NCBI GenBank assembly: GCA_003427395.1
Contig: BFEA01000452.1
Location: 690,373 to 732,980, forward strand
Length of the DNA stretch: 42,608 bases
Direction of reading: 5' to 3'
Origin: Chara braunii
Taxonomy: Eukaryota; Streptophyta; Charophyceae; Charales; Characeae
The position numbers were made by a program, and so were the translations under genes. The notes beneath the pieces were generated by a model, which had not been told where the DNA came from, made no database searches, and was given only the letters and a program-made list of their open reading frames with translations. Positions 9,894-20,209 of the stretch are shown here, piece by piece (the stretch's first letter is position 1; each line of letters starts with the position of its first letter).

Positions 9894-10820
9894 CAGGGTT
9901 GTCACGCGGGGATCCCCGGGGCCCAAGCCGGGGTAGGGGTTTCACCCCCGGACCCCTGCCAAAACACCCCCTCCCCNNNNNNNNNNNNNNNNNNNNNNNN
10001 NNNNNNNNNNNNNNNNNNNNNNNNNNNNNNNNNNNNNNNNNNNNNNNNNNNNNNNNNNNNNNNNNNNNNNNNNNNNNNNNNNNNNNNNNNNNNNNNNNNN
10101 NNNNNNNNNNNNNNNNNNNNNNNNNNNNNNNNNNNNNNNNNNNNNNNNNNNNNNNNNNNNNNNNNNNNNNNNNNNNNNNNNNNNNNNNNNNNNNNNNNNN
10201 NNNNNNNNNNNNNNNNNNNNNNNNNNNNNNNNNNNNNNNNNNNNNNNNNNNNNNNNNNNNNNNNNNNNNNNNNNNNNNNNNNNNNNNNNNNNNNNNNNNN
10301 NNNNNNNNNNNNNNNNNNNNNNNNNNNNNNNNNNNNNNNNNNNNNNNNNNNNNNNNNNNNNNNNNNNNNNNNNNNNNNNNNNNNNNNNNNNNNNNNNNNN
10401 NNNNNNNNNNNNNNNNNNNNNNNNNNNNNNNNNNNNNNNNNNNNNNNNNNNNNNNNNNNNNNNNNNNNNNNNNNNNNNNNNNNNNNNNNNNNNNNNNNNN
10501 NNNNNNNNNNNNNNNNNNNNNNNNNNNNNNNNNNNNNCCCCCGGCCCCGCACCAGCAGCCACCCCGGTCCCACCAGTGGTGGGTGTGCCCCGCGGGGGGT
10601 CCGGGGTGGGGCATAAAACCCCATTTTTGGGGTTTAGCCCACGTGGTGCGCGCTCTCGCTGTGCACCCCCCACTATTTTTTTATTTTTCTTTAATTTGTT
10701 TTGAATTTTTTTTGAATTGTTTTTTGGAAGGGGGGGGTTCGGAGCCGGGGTCGGGGTTGCCCACCGCCGGACCCCCGGACCCGCGGACCCTCGCCGGGGC
10801 CCCGGGGCTCGACAACCCTG
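9894..10820. mobile_element. GC-rich hAT-like inverted-repeat element, centre unsequenced
   Basis: The left end CAGGGTTGTC (9894-9903) is matched in inverted orientation by GACAACCCTG (10811-10820). Beyond these 10 identical bases both ends run into very GC-rich sequence (CCCCGGGGCCC). CAGGGTTGTC is the kind of terminus seen in many hAT elements. GTGATCA occurs just outside both ends (9883-9889 and 10821-10827), but the left copy is four bases away from the terminus and the word is palindromic, so it is not a convincing 8-bp target duplication. A 561-N gap hides the middle. Confidence 0.55.
9977..10537. other. Assembly gap, 561 N
   Basis: The run of N lies inside the GC-rich inverted-repeat element, probably because its extreme GC content resisted sequencing or assembly. 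ORFs that span it are artefacts. Confidence 0.99.
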
Positions 10821-11390
10821 GTGATCACCTCGTGTGCTATAACCCCATTATAATTATACTGTGTATCTGGGCGGTCCACTTTACCCACACGTAAGTATTG
10901 AACAAATTTGAATTAAGGAAAAATGGAGGTCCCTTTTTCCCTGTGCTCCTTTTCATTTTTGTAGATAGATATTGAGGTTCGTGGTGGCGATCAAAGTCAA
11001 ACCCCTTAACCTGTTTCCAGGCCTCCGAAGATTGAGCTCTGCTTTCAGGGTCAGAGGCATCCTGCCACCTCAAAGGGTCGAAGCCCGCCTACTGCTCACT
11101 CGCGCTGGGTGCAGAAGAGGGTAAGTTTCGCAATCGCACATGCGCTCGTCTAGCGTCAAAAGATTAGCCTTTCAAGACGCGTGTCAGTTGACACTTGAAT
11201 GTCGAAGACGATCCTCGAAATCATTGAGGACCTCGTGGTCATAGGTAGCACATAGTATGTTATCCTTGCGACTGACTGCGTATTCATGCATGGCTAGTCG
11301 ATAAGACAAGGCCTACGACAACGCGAGATTTATTCAGAGGCTCGCACGCGACACACGTCGGTTTCTGTTATTAAAAGGTTATGGGTCCCA
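10821..11390. other. No recognisable gene
   Basis: Only short ORFs without features. The last few hundred bases may include the U3 region of the LTR remnant that follows. Confidence 0.45.
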
Positions 11391-11861
11391 TATAAAAAAG
11401 TGACTAGGGGCGATTTACGTTTAGAATGTAACTTTATTTTTGCGAAGTGTACCGCGTGGTTAGATCGACCGCCATAGTCGACCAGTGCAGAGTTGCTTGG
11501 GAGATCAACCCCAGAGCGTCGGTTCGCATACAGGTCTGATTAAAGCATTCGACCGCTTGTACCCCCTATGCTACAACATACGAGAAACACCCTCGGCTGG
11601 GCCACCTATAGGATTGCACTCGAGCATCTTTCGCACGTGGTTCAGTAGCTCGGCGGGGATACGCCTGTCCAAGGGTGGTGACAGCCCCTTGGGCAAAGGT
11701 AAGTTGTGCCTCGAGTGAACCCTATCCTATCGTAGGGGTTAGCGAGAGGTGAGGTTGGCGCACTCAGCCGGAGTGGCAAAAGCTCCACTGCAATAAAAGT
11801 CCTGCAAAATCTTGCGTTACGCGGACGGGAGGGTTCCTTTGCGGAACCGATGTGCTCGACA
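11391..11861 (+). mobile_element. Candidate LTR remnant ending at a primer-binding site
   Basis: Upstream of a tRNA-Asp-like primer-binding site lie, in order, a TATA-like box (CATATAAAAAAG, about 11390) and an AATAAA signal (CAATAAAAGT, about 11791). The stretch then ends with CGACA at about 11861, two bases before the primer-binding site. This is the arrangement expected for U3-R-U5. The left end is not defined because no partner LTR is in the window. The small ORF at 11485-11718 lies within the putative R region and is not considered a gene. Confidence 0.5.
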
Positions 11862-11863
11862 GG

Positions 11864-11881
11864 TGGCGTTGTTGTCGGGGA
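11864..11881 (+). promoter_or_regulatory. Candidate tRNA-Asp-type primer-binding site
   Basis: TGGCGTTGTTGTCGGGGA matches TGGCGCCGTTGCCGGGGA, the tRNA-Asp primer-binding site common in plant Ty3/gypsy elements, at 15 of 18 positions, and all three differences are C to T. It shares GTTGTCGGGGAT with the candidate site on the minus strand near 36.8 kb. I find no gag or pol downstream of it. Confidence 0.55.
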
Positions 11882-12985
11882 TCCCGATTGCGTATAAGGG
11901 TCCTTAGTGAACGAACCCAGGTTAATTGGCAGGTTGATGATTTAGGTAAAACAACACATTGTTATTACTCGATCAGTAAGTTAGAGTAAGAAAAAAAAAG
12001 GTGTGTGATAAAATCGCGTATGTGTCTTGACACCTATAGTGACAACTGTAGTTAAAAATTTGCGGATCCTGGTGTCATAGAGTATCTTAGGCAATGGTGT
12101 GCGTACCTGATATCGTTAGGGTAGGTTGGTACCTATATTAGTATAGCTTTGCACGCCCATATACTCGAGCAAGAATTTGTGGTACTTGACACAACCACTA
12201 AGCTACCTCAGCTGTCATGATTGTGTCAGACTACACACGTGTTAGGAAATAACCGTATTAAAGGCTAAAGTCTACCCTTCTGCCGTCGATCCCCTTTTAA
12301 CACAAGTCGAATTTTTAAGAGGTGAATGAACTTTGATTGTATGGGTCATTTTTATTTGATGATGTGAGGATGGTTCGCGAATGAGAAGCGTCTCAGTTAT
12401 GCATTTGTGTGTTTTAGCGTCTACAATGACAGCTTAACTGACATCCTTTTGATTTTGATATTTCAGGTGATTAGAGAACATTTTGTCTGTTTGATGCGGC
12501 TAAGGATAAGTGAGGCGGCATCAACATTTCTAAGCGAGTTTCATTGTTGAAGTCGACTCTATAAATACCTATTATGGTTGTTGGGGCCATTTAGGTTGTC
12601 ATGGTACGCATGCACAAGGATAAAGTTTAGAATGAGTGCGAGAGCCTTTTCCTTGTCAAGAATTGGAATCATAGACCTCTGCCTAATTGTTATATTCGAG
12701 GTTTTCAAAACCTTTATGGTCTTTGGTTTCGGGTCTTAATTCATTGGCAAAATTGTTCGGTCATGGATGAGTTAGAGTCTGTTACTCGCTGGTTGACGTG
12801 TTTGAGTTGAGCGTATATAGCATGGTAAACAAATGAAGTAAGAGTCGTGTTAGGGCCTCAATGGAGGAAACTACAAGCGGTAGTAGAAGGTGAAAGAGGA
12901 GGAAGGCGTCTTCCTTGCGAGGAAGATTTCTGATCTTGAGTATAGTCAACGTGATAGTAAGGAGGTTGACGCATATGTTGCACAC
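11882..12985. other. No recognisable gene
   Basis: If the LTR and primer-binding site upstream are real, this would be the internal leader of a retroelement. I see no gag-like frame, only short ORFs and an A9 tract near 11992. Confidence 0.45.
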
Positions 12986-12987
12986 CA

Positions 12988-13295
12988 AACATGTTCGGAG
13001 CTCTTCCGAATGCCGAACATGTTCGGGTGTTCGATCGAACACCTCCCGAACGTGTTTGGCCGCAGATATTCAAAAAAAAAAAAAAAAAACTTTTTTTTTG
13101 TTTTGGATTTTTAACTCGAGTTTGGTTGCGAATTTGAGCATACCTCCTGGACAAAATTTGTTTGTATTATTATTTTACATACCATATAAAATTTTCAGAT
13201 TTTTTTGTGATTTTTTTTAATAAATATTCTTATGTTTACGTTCAGAGGGTTTTGGCGCTCGTTCGGGTTCGGTCACCGAACCTGAACACGATGCT
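12988..13295. mobile_element. Possible small element with palindromic ends
   Basis: The left part is a nested palindrome built from CCGAACATGTTCGG and GGTGTTCGATCGAACACC. The right part repeats related words in inverted order (GTTCGGGTTCGGTCACCGAAC, then CTGAACAC). Between them lies AT-rich sequence starting with an A17 run. This resembles the subterminal repeats of hAT MITEs, but no target duplication was found and the ends are not clear. Confidence 0.35.
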
Positions 13296-13546
13296 ATACA
13301 GGTTGGCGCTATGTATTTTACTCATGTTTCTCATATTTGGGTAGAGTGGGGCTACTCACTTGACCCCTTTCAATTTTAGACCATCCATTTTTAATCTATA
13401 CAGTTGGAGTTGAGCGCTTGACTTTATTTTCTTAAGGTTGTTCTTTTGAGTTTATCTGTTTAGATTCATCTATTTGCTTTAAGTCCATTTAAGATAAGTA
13501 TACTTAATACTATTCATGTGAGACTATATACTCAATATTATTTTAT

Positions 13547-13841
13547 CTTATGGTCTAGGCTACCAGCCGGGCCGCCCGGGTCCCTGGTGGCCAGCCCGTG
13601 CAAGGACTCCCAGCAAAAAAACAAAAAAAAATAAAAAACCAAAAAAAATCCGAAAACAAACTATGTTATGCAGAAAACTAAACTGAACAACTTTTGCCTC
13701 AGGGTCACATCGAAGTTATTTACCAATTTTAAAATAAAAATAAAAGTTTAAAAATATTATTTTTATTTTTATTTATTTTTATTTTTTTTTAGCCCGGTCG
13801 GGCAAGTGACCTCGGGCCACTCTGGTAGTCTAGCTTATGGT
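13547..13841. mobile_element. hAT MITE with perfect 8-bp target duplication
   Basis: The element spans 13555-13833 (279 bp). Its ends are CTAGGCTACCAG and, inverted, CTGGTAGTCTAG, which is 11 of 12 matches, followed by GC-rich subterminal sequence (CCGGGCCGCCCGGG against the complement of AGCCCGGTCGGGC). It is flanked by identical CTTATGGT copies at 13547-13554 and 13834-13841. An 8-bp duplication and short inverted ends are the hallmarks of hAT transposons. The interior is A/T-rich and non-coding, so it must depend on a transposase made elsewhere. Confidence 0.9.
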
Positions 13842-14156
13842 TACATGAATTATTTATCTATGCAGTGAGTTTATTTATCTAATAAATATCATTCTGGGTC
13901 GATCTATATAAACTACTTAATTTTATTTGTTTGCTTGTATCTATTTTATATGAGCTAATAAATTTGGATTGCTCTTCAAAAAGAGGGTAGAGATGTCGTG
14001 GAGACTTCACGTCCGATGTGGATTCAGAGGTAAATGAAGTGACCAACTCCTTGGGAAAAACGTTTTTTCAGGGTGTGGTCAATGTGTGAGGTCTACTGTC
14101 AAAGGAAGTTACAATCCTAAGTTATTATTTTTCTAAAAGATGGCTTTGAGAGAGAT
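13842..14156. other. No recognisable gene
   Basis: AT-rich intergenic sequence, no repeat or ORF worth naming. Confidence 0.5.
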
Positions 14157-14416
14157 AAGTTTGTCTTTTAAATAGTAATGAGACCCACGTCCGGAACTAT
14201 GTTCATGGTCCATACTGGGGTGTTGTCGTCTAACCTTTTGTGGTAGAATAACTATATTGCTACTGAATAGGAGGAAAGTGTTTAAGTTTGTCTTGTAAAT
14301 GGTAATAAGACCCACGCGCGAAACTATGTTCATGGTCCATAGTGGGGTGTTGTTGTCCAACCTTTCGTAGTAAAATTACTGTATCACTACTGAATAGGAG
14401 GAAAGTGTTCAAGTTT
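14157..14416. repeat. 127-bp tandem duplication
   Basis: AAGTTTGTCTT starts at 14157 and 14284, and the following roughly 120 bases match closely, including GAAACTATGTTCATGGTCCA and CTACTGAATAGGAGGAAAGT. A third start (AAGTTT at 14411) begins but diverges at once. The two copies differ at about one base in ten, so the duplication is not very recent. Confidence 0.9.
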
Positions 14417-15280
14417 AACCCTTATTAGACCATGACCTATGAGGGAAGAAACTACTGCGTGTGACAAAAAGGTAGAGGGTGAATTCCCAACTATTTTTGT
14501 GTCAAGTGGGTCCATCTGCACGCGAAGGGACAGACCATCCTGAAGCATGTATGGTGAGGTTGACTATCAACAAGGGTCTACAAGGAGAAAATATTAGAAT
14601 CGGAGAGAAAAACAATGAGGCTTGATTCTTGAGCCAGACTCAGAAATTTAAGATGTTATCCATTTTGAAAAGAAGGGCACTGACCCTCGACATAATATAC
14701 TTTTGTCAAAGTCAGGGAGTAAAATGTAGTACTCTCATTATTATTGCATCTGAGAGTGCTTATTGTTAGCAATTTTCCTTTTGACCTAGGCGTGTCTATT
14801 ATTTATTGCAACTTTTTGTATAAGTTTTTTGTCATCATGATGGGTATATATATATATTTTTGTTAGTCTTTAATTTACAAATAGTGTTTATTTATTCATC
14901 CATTATGGTTATTACTGACATTATTACTAACGTAATGCTTCATTTCTGTGGGTAATAATTATTATTAATTTTGATATTTGCAAGTGGATAATTATTGTAG
15001 TATATTATCATTGGAAGAGACAAAAGTTTAGTAAAAGATAACTTAAAGTTTAAACTTCAAGAGTGGGGGGGGTGTAAAAGGAGGGTTTCAACATAGTAAT
15101 GGAAGACGTATGCTAGACGTTTGTCTGTGATGGGTAGAATTCGGACAGAGCAATGGCAAGTTAAGCTGTCGTATGCTAAAGAGGATCCCAACATGGTCTT
15201 GTCAGTTGAAACAGTGGTTGGATTTGAGATATCATTGCTCAGGCGAGTCAATGAATGAGAATATATTTTTTCCTGGTGAA
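14417..15280. other. No recognisable gene
   Basis: AT-rich, with a (TA)n-like stretch at about 14846. Short ORFs only. Confidence 0.5.
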
Positions 15281-15657
15281 GTTCATCGCTAGGTGTCGAT
15301 ATCTTTGTTTGGATTGAATCTGGTTTCGATGATGGTCAGGACAGTGCAATCGTGAGAGTAACCTTGTACGTCGTGCCATCATTTTATGTTAAGCATGGGA
15401 TCGAGCTGACACTTGGGCATGAGAGTCTGCTTGCAAGGCCTTTAAGGATAGTTAAGGCAACTGCCATAAAGTGGGCTAGAAAAGTGTTTAGTGAAGGAGA
15501 CGAGCAAGTGTCCACCCATATAGAAGTAAAGTGTGTCGGAGAGTTTGTATTCCCTTTAGCTCCGTTACATGTCATCCTACTTGAGTTTCTCGTGGATGCG
15601 TTTTTTTTAGGGCAAGCAAGGATAGAGGTAACAACGAAAGCCGCCTTGATAGTGTGA
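15281..15657 (+). CDS. Unrecognised ORF of about 125 codons
   Basis: An open frame runs from just after a TGA near 15280 to a TGA at 15655, longer than expected by chance in this AT-rich surrounding. The translation alternates hydrophobic and charged stretches (VWIESGFDDGQDSAIVRV, then a VVPSFYVKHGIELTLG segment, then AIKWARKVFSEGDEQ) and ends in a hydrophobic region. I recognise no family and see no start codon context or splice signals that settle its extent. It could be an exon or a retroelement fragment downstream of the primer-binding site at 11.86 kb. Confidence 0.3.
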
Positions 15658-16432
15658 GGATGAGGGTACGAACGTTACATATGCGAGATGAGATATGACT
15701 TGCACCTAGATCTAAGGTTCTTACCCTCTAGCCAAGGGCTTAGGAATATGGTCAATGTTGTTAACACTTATGTCAGTTCCCTTGAGCCAGACAAAAGTGT
15801 TAAGGATTAAGATGAGGTTTGGGCAGCAGTATGCCGGTAGAGGGCGCGACCAAAAATGTTAAGGGTTCATCTATGATCATCTTACTGTTAAGTGAGACTG
15901 TAGTGGATAATGACAGCCAAGGCAACTCATACTATCGACCTATAGCCTTGTTCAAACTATTTTTTATACATGTGTTGCATGTCGCTCGTTGTGTCATCAA
16001 AGCTAATGTAGAAATAACCAAAAGCCTAAAAGTTAGCAATGTTTTTACAGCCTGCAGCCTGGTGCGTCGTTGCTTATCGTTTTTGTTCAGGTCAGCAGCG
16101 ACATCATGGCTGGGAAAGTGGTTTGGCTAAGATCTTGCTCGGGAGGAGCTCGTGCTTTGCTAAAGTGTTTTTGCGTGAGTCAGTGTGTAACTCGATGACC
16201 CCAGACCTTTGGACCCTGTTGTTTCAAGGAAGAACCTTATCTAACTTTCTTCACGACTACCATAACTTTAGCCTCATGAAGACGTGGGACAAGAAAGAAA
16301 AAAGCAATGTGGAGCATGTTGCCATTATTCGTCTGTGAGGAGTGGAGTGAGAGAGTATATACTCTCATGTTGAAGTCGCGAACCTGGAGCAAGTTGGAAA
16401 GTTCTTTGAGGTTAAGATTTTCGTAAGATGGA
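15658..16432. other. No gene recognised
   Basis: Two overlapping plus-strand ORFs (15819-16130 and 16039-16338) cover much of this stretch but have no domain signal. They might be parts of one decayed coding region that includes the ORFs on either side. Confidence 0.35.
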
Positions 16433-16870
16433 ATGGAGGATCGGCGTTGTGAAAGTCTTATACAACCAGTCTGTTGTGCGTCAATGCAAGGGAAACCTAG
16501 TGGCATACAGAAACAAGTGGGGTTATTGGAAGGAAGAATGACCCAACTGGAAGAAGTCAAAAAAGACAAGCGGAAAGTTTCGAAAGTAACGTCAAGCGAG
16601 TTGGATGGTCAGAGTGGAAATAAAATAGATGATAATGATACAGATTTTATCCATCTCATTAAGGCCCAGAAAAGGAGAACTGGCGTTCAAGATAGACAAA
16701 GAGGGAAAAAGGCAGTTGAGGTGGACGAGTATAAACCTCCTAAATTGACAAAGGTTCAACAGAAAGCGAGAAACCTGGCTCGGGAAGGTCAACTTGAAGG
16801 TACTGGGAAAGGGCAAATTTCACAATGTGCGACTACTGCCCACAATGGCTATGGGGCAAGTTTGCACTAA
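16433..16870 (+). CDS. Unrecognised lysine/glutamate-rich ORF, 145 codons
   Basis: The ORF starts at an ATG and ends at a TAA. Residues 30-125 are highly charged and probably coiled or disordered, with KKDKRKVSK, a KIDDNDTD acidic patch and KPPKLTKVQQKARNLAREGQ. Such regions occur in retroelement gag proteins, in transposases and in nuclear host proteins, so the composition does not decide. No zinc knuckle is present in this frame. Just before the end another frame contains a CDYC dyad, which could hint at a frameshift into a zinc finger, but this is weak. Confidence 0.3.
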   Translation: MEDRRCESLIQPVCCASMQGKPSGIQKQVGLLEGRMTQLEEVKKDKRKVSKVTSSELDGQSGNKIDDNDTDFIHLIKAQKRRTGVQDRQRGKKAVEVDEYKPPKLTKVQQKARNLAREGQLEGTGKGQISQCATTAHNGYGASLH

Positions 16871-17834
16871 CTGAGTTTCCTCCGATCGAGCAGGTGTTGC
16901 GACTCTCCGCGGGTGAATCTTCCTTGCAAAAATGAATTTGCCTTACATTTTCAGGTATATTCAATAGAAAAAAAAATAATAAAGTGCAAAGCTTCAGAAA
17001 AACAAACGATCAAACAACAAAAGAAAGGAAAGAGTGAAATAACATATAATAAATTTTATAATAAATTGTCTCGTCATGCCAACTATTAAGCACAAAGTCT
17101 TAAGAGAAGAAAAAAAGAAGTAAAATAACTAACTTGCATACCAAAGGTTATGGGTTCACGTCCTATGCTCTATTACTAATATTAACATGGGACATATTAC
17201 GAACATTTTAACCTCATATATCATACTAATAGTTGGACTGCTTGTTTCTCACATGAAGTTGGACCTAAGCCAATAGGTGAATACACTATCTATCACGTTG
17301 CACATCTTAAATCGAATATGTACTACCATTGGTTTAACTCTTCTTAGGTAAGGAGCTAAGTCAAACCAATATTTTTAGTTTGAGGACTCGGGTTTAGATC
17401 TTGCCATTGCCAAGAACTTGAACAGGTTTGGATCACCCGCAATAACTTTTTGTCCAATCGGACATCGATCTTTTTCAATCGCCTAGATAGTACGGTCGAG
17501 ACTTCTACTAATTTTAAGCCCGACCCAAACATACTAATCCTTAAGTTCACGCGCATACTGCCAATTTGCACGACATAACATTACCCCAATTGACAACTCA
17601 ACCTCCGTTGCCAGGGGGTTTCTAATAATTTCACGTTCCTATATTTTATTGCCCTTTGTGCTAAGGCATATGCCTCGTACGTTTTAGGCTCAGTGTTATT
17701 TCCTCGTCATAACTTACTTACTTTTACTAGCCCCCCAGCCGCCTTGAAGAGTCTATACCAATTCCTCATCCCCTATCTTCCTCTTGGCGCAACGAAGCAC
17801 ATTCATCAATAAAAATTTTTGCGCCATCAACTTG
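16871..17834. other. No recognisable gene
   Basis: AT-rich in the left half. A B-box-like word (GGGTTCACGTCC, about 17151) lacks an A box at the right distance, so it is not called as a tRNA. Confidence 0.5.
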
Positions 17835-18140
17835 CTAGCCCAACCAGAGTATCGACCGATCGGTTGTAAATGTGCAACATATAAACAAACACCCTTATAA
17901 GGGTAACATTCACTGTAGCAGGTATCACACCTATTGGTGGGTACAAGTCCTACATATTCCGTCGTTGGAGGCTTTAACACGAATGTGACTGGTACAGGGT
18001 TCCCCCAAAACACTATGATGGGTATTAATAACAATGAAAGCGACCAGACAGACCGTTCTGTCCAAGAGTCGAACGAGAATTGAGTTCGTTAGGCTTAAAA
18101 GAATTAGCCTTCGGAAACAGAAAAAAAAAAAAAAAAAAAC
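17835..18140 (+). mobile_element. Old, 5'-truncated SINE copy with poly(A) tail
   Basis: This stretch matches the body of the SINE at 39.69-40.18 kb in the same orientation. GCAGGTATCACACC, TTGGTGGGTACAAGTCC and CTGGTACAGGGTTCCCC correspond to GCAGGTATCGCACC, CTGGTGGGTGCAGTTCC and CAGTTACGGGGTTCCCC there, and the CTGTCCA near the 3' end is also shared. It ends in about 19 A (18121-18139). The tRNA-like head is not present or is too diverged to see, and the copies differ widely, so this insertion is older. Confidence 0.75.
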
Positions 18141-18284
18141 ACTCTAATTTTTGACGATGATACCTCAAGGCTGCCACCCTTTCGAAAAAAGAAAAAGAAA
18201 ATGGTGGAGGGTAAACGCAACCACCTTCCAGTTTGCTATGTGTTTCAGTTTTGGGACTTGCTCCACTCCTCTTGATCAACCTGT

Positions 18285-18425
18285 TTCCGAGATTGGAGGG
18301 CCGCTTCGCTTACTCTCTATCTCTCCACTCTTGAAAATTGATTGAGAGTTGTCATAAGACCGATCGAGGGGACTCTGAAATTTTCCAGAATGTGCAGCCT
18401 GCGGCACTGTTGAAAGTCGAAGGCC
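18285..18425. repeat. Dispersed repeat, copy 1
   Basis: GAGATTGGAGGGCCGCTTCG, then CTTACTCTC, TCCACTCTTGAAAATTGATT and CAGCCTGCGGCACT match in order the stretch at 19333-19475. The two copies lie about 1.05 kb apart in direct orientation and differ at roughly a quarter of positions. Confidence 0.7.
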
Positions 18426-18805
18426 CACTTTGGGAGCCTTGATGGCAACCTTGAAATCGAGAGTGCGTCTCTTGTTCGGGCCAAGAAGACTTAATTTTTG
18501 GTCATGCTTAAATCGTGAGGCGCTCTTGAATGGTTTGTCCCTCTCTGGGACTACTGGCCATGGGAGCAAGTGTTGCACCCATTTCGACATCAATCTGTGT
18601 TTTTTCCTCGCCCTCTATCCCGCAATGAAGAAAATATTTCCTCAGACCCAGTGTTGGAGCCAGCGGCCAGCCGTGGGAGTGGGGCCTCCGATAACTCCCA
18701 CTCTCTACTTAGTGGACCTATCTTCACGACACTCTTGATGGAGGGAAAAAAAAAATTCAACCAACGGAATCAAGGGTGTTTTTTTTTGGGGGGGGGACTA
18801 CGTGG

Positions 18806-18970
18806 GAGTCACAAAAATGAGTTATAATTGCAGTATGGGCCAAGATACAGTTTCAAATTGCAGTTCAGGCAATGTATACAACCCAACTTTTTAGCCATGT
18901 AGGGTGCCCGAAGCGCAATTGCAAACTGTATCTTGCCCCATAGTGCAATTATAACTCGTTTTGGTGACTC
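18806..18970. mobile_element. 165-bp foldback MITE with 56-bp terminal inverted repeats
   Basis: The left arm (18806-18861) and the complement of the right arm (18915-18970) agree at 50 of 56 positions; both start GAGTCAC and include GAGTTATAATTGCA and AAGATACAGTTT. The loop is only 53 bp. No coding sequence is present. I see no certain target duplication, so the superfamily is open; long arms of this kind are seen in Mutator-like and foldback elements. Confidence 0.88.
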
Positions 18971-19332
18971 TACTGAAGTTACCCTATTCACGCCAGGGTG
19001 GTCCACTTAACAAGGTGATATGAGCATCCTCGTTAAGTGAATCCAAGTGTAGAAAGGTCCATCGATTGGTGGGGAGCTGCACCAGTCGGAAACCGGGTCC
19101 AATGTCCATGTGCTATACATATCAAAGTTATGTATTTGGTGTACTTATACATGTCAAGGGATGAGGTCCCGAGTGTACTCTTGCATTGAGAGTTTTCACT
19201 ATTCAAGAGACTGTGGAGCAACGCCTGCTAGGTCCTTAAAATTGACTCTCACAACTCTCGATCCACTCTCGATTTTGGAAACAAATGAGAGTAGTGGAGT
19301 GAGGTCCACTACTTTGGATTCAGCTATTATTG

Positions 19333-19475
19333 AGATTGGAGGGTTGCTCAACTTACTCTCAACCCGTCCACTCTCGAAAATGGATCAAGAGCGCAACAAC
19401 TGGTCCTCGCGAAAGGACTCTCGATTTGTCGGAGTGCTCCGCCTGCAGCACTCTAAGAAATCGGGAGTAGTTTGT
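19333..19475. repeat. Dispersed repeat, copy 2
   Basis: Second copy of the repeat at 18285-18425, here reading GAGATTGGAGGGTTGCTCAA, TCCACTCTCGAAAATGGATC and CGCCTGCAGCACTCTAAG. Nearby stretches (19295-19315, 19978-20010, 18668-18684) carry words such as AGTGGGGCGAGGCCCC that resemble the end of the MITE at 20213, suggesting several broken members of one family between 18.3 and 20.6 kb. Confidence 0.7.
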
Positions 19476-20072
19476 TATTTTTTTTCTTTTCTTTGTTTTT
19501 GGATAATTTCAAAAATACCCCAATAAGTTGAGATATATGCGAAAATGCCCTAAAGGACGTGCGTGGAGCAGAAGTCTTCTCTGACAAAAAAACATGTTGT
19601 GAGATACCCCTGATGTTCATCAGATTCCCTATCTTTGCAAAATACCCCTATCGGGTACCGTCCAACTTTGCAAAATGCCCTAGTCCTTGCCAACTTTTCC
19701 AAAGCTCAATTGCAAGATGCCTAGGCCCCAACAACGAGATTGCAAATTTTTGCACCAGCATGACAACGCCATAATACAAAGGATTCGGCCCAAAAAGGAC
19801 ATTGTGCTCTACCCACATCGTTTAGGAGCATTTGGGCAGGGTATTGGGGTATGTCGCACATTACTCCTTTTTATTGGCATTTTCAGTTCAAAACGAAAAA
19901 GAGAAAACCGAAAGTCTTTAGAGAGTGCGCCCAACGTAGAGCAAGTGGAGCGACTCTGATAACTCTTGATTCACTATAGTAGTGGGGCGAGGCCCCTCTT
20001 CTGTAGTGGATGCCGAGCAGTGGCTCTGACTTCCCCCGCTCTCTTGGGTTGAATCTAGACCCTGTTTTTCTG

Positions 20073-20170
20073 AACCTGGTCTTGCCACCATCTATGAAAC
20101 ACCTTCCAAAAATTCCCAGGAAACCTGGTCTTGCTACCATCTATGAAACACCTTTCAAAAAGTTCCCAAG
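20073..20170. repeat. 49-bp tandem duplication
   Basis: AACCTGGTCTTGCCACCATC begins at 20073 and an almost identical copy begins at 20122. The copies differ at only a few positions and are adjacent without spacer. Confidence 0.9.
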
Positions 20171-20209
20171 AAGTCCCTTATTCCTATGTGCGAGGAGTCC
20201 GTGTCAGAG

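Noticed and set aside
9883-10827. GTGATCA as target-site duplication of the GC-rich element
   Set aside because: The left copy is four bases away from the inverted terminus and the word is palindromic, so it may simply extend the inverted repeat.
9841-10894. Long ORFs of 240-334 codons on both strands
   Set aside because: More than half of each is N; the rest is GC-rich inverted-repeat sequence without domain signal.
17140-17165. Possible tRNA (B-box-like GGGTTCACGTCC)
   Set aside because: No A box 40-50 bp upstream and no cloverleaf.
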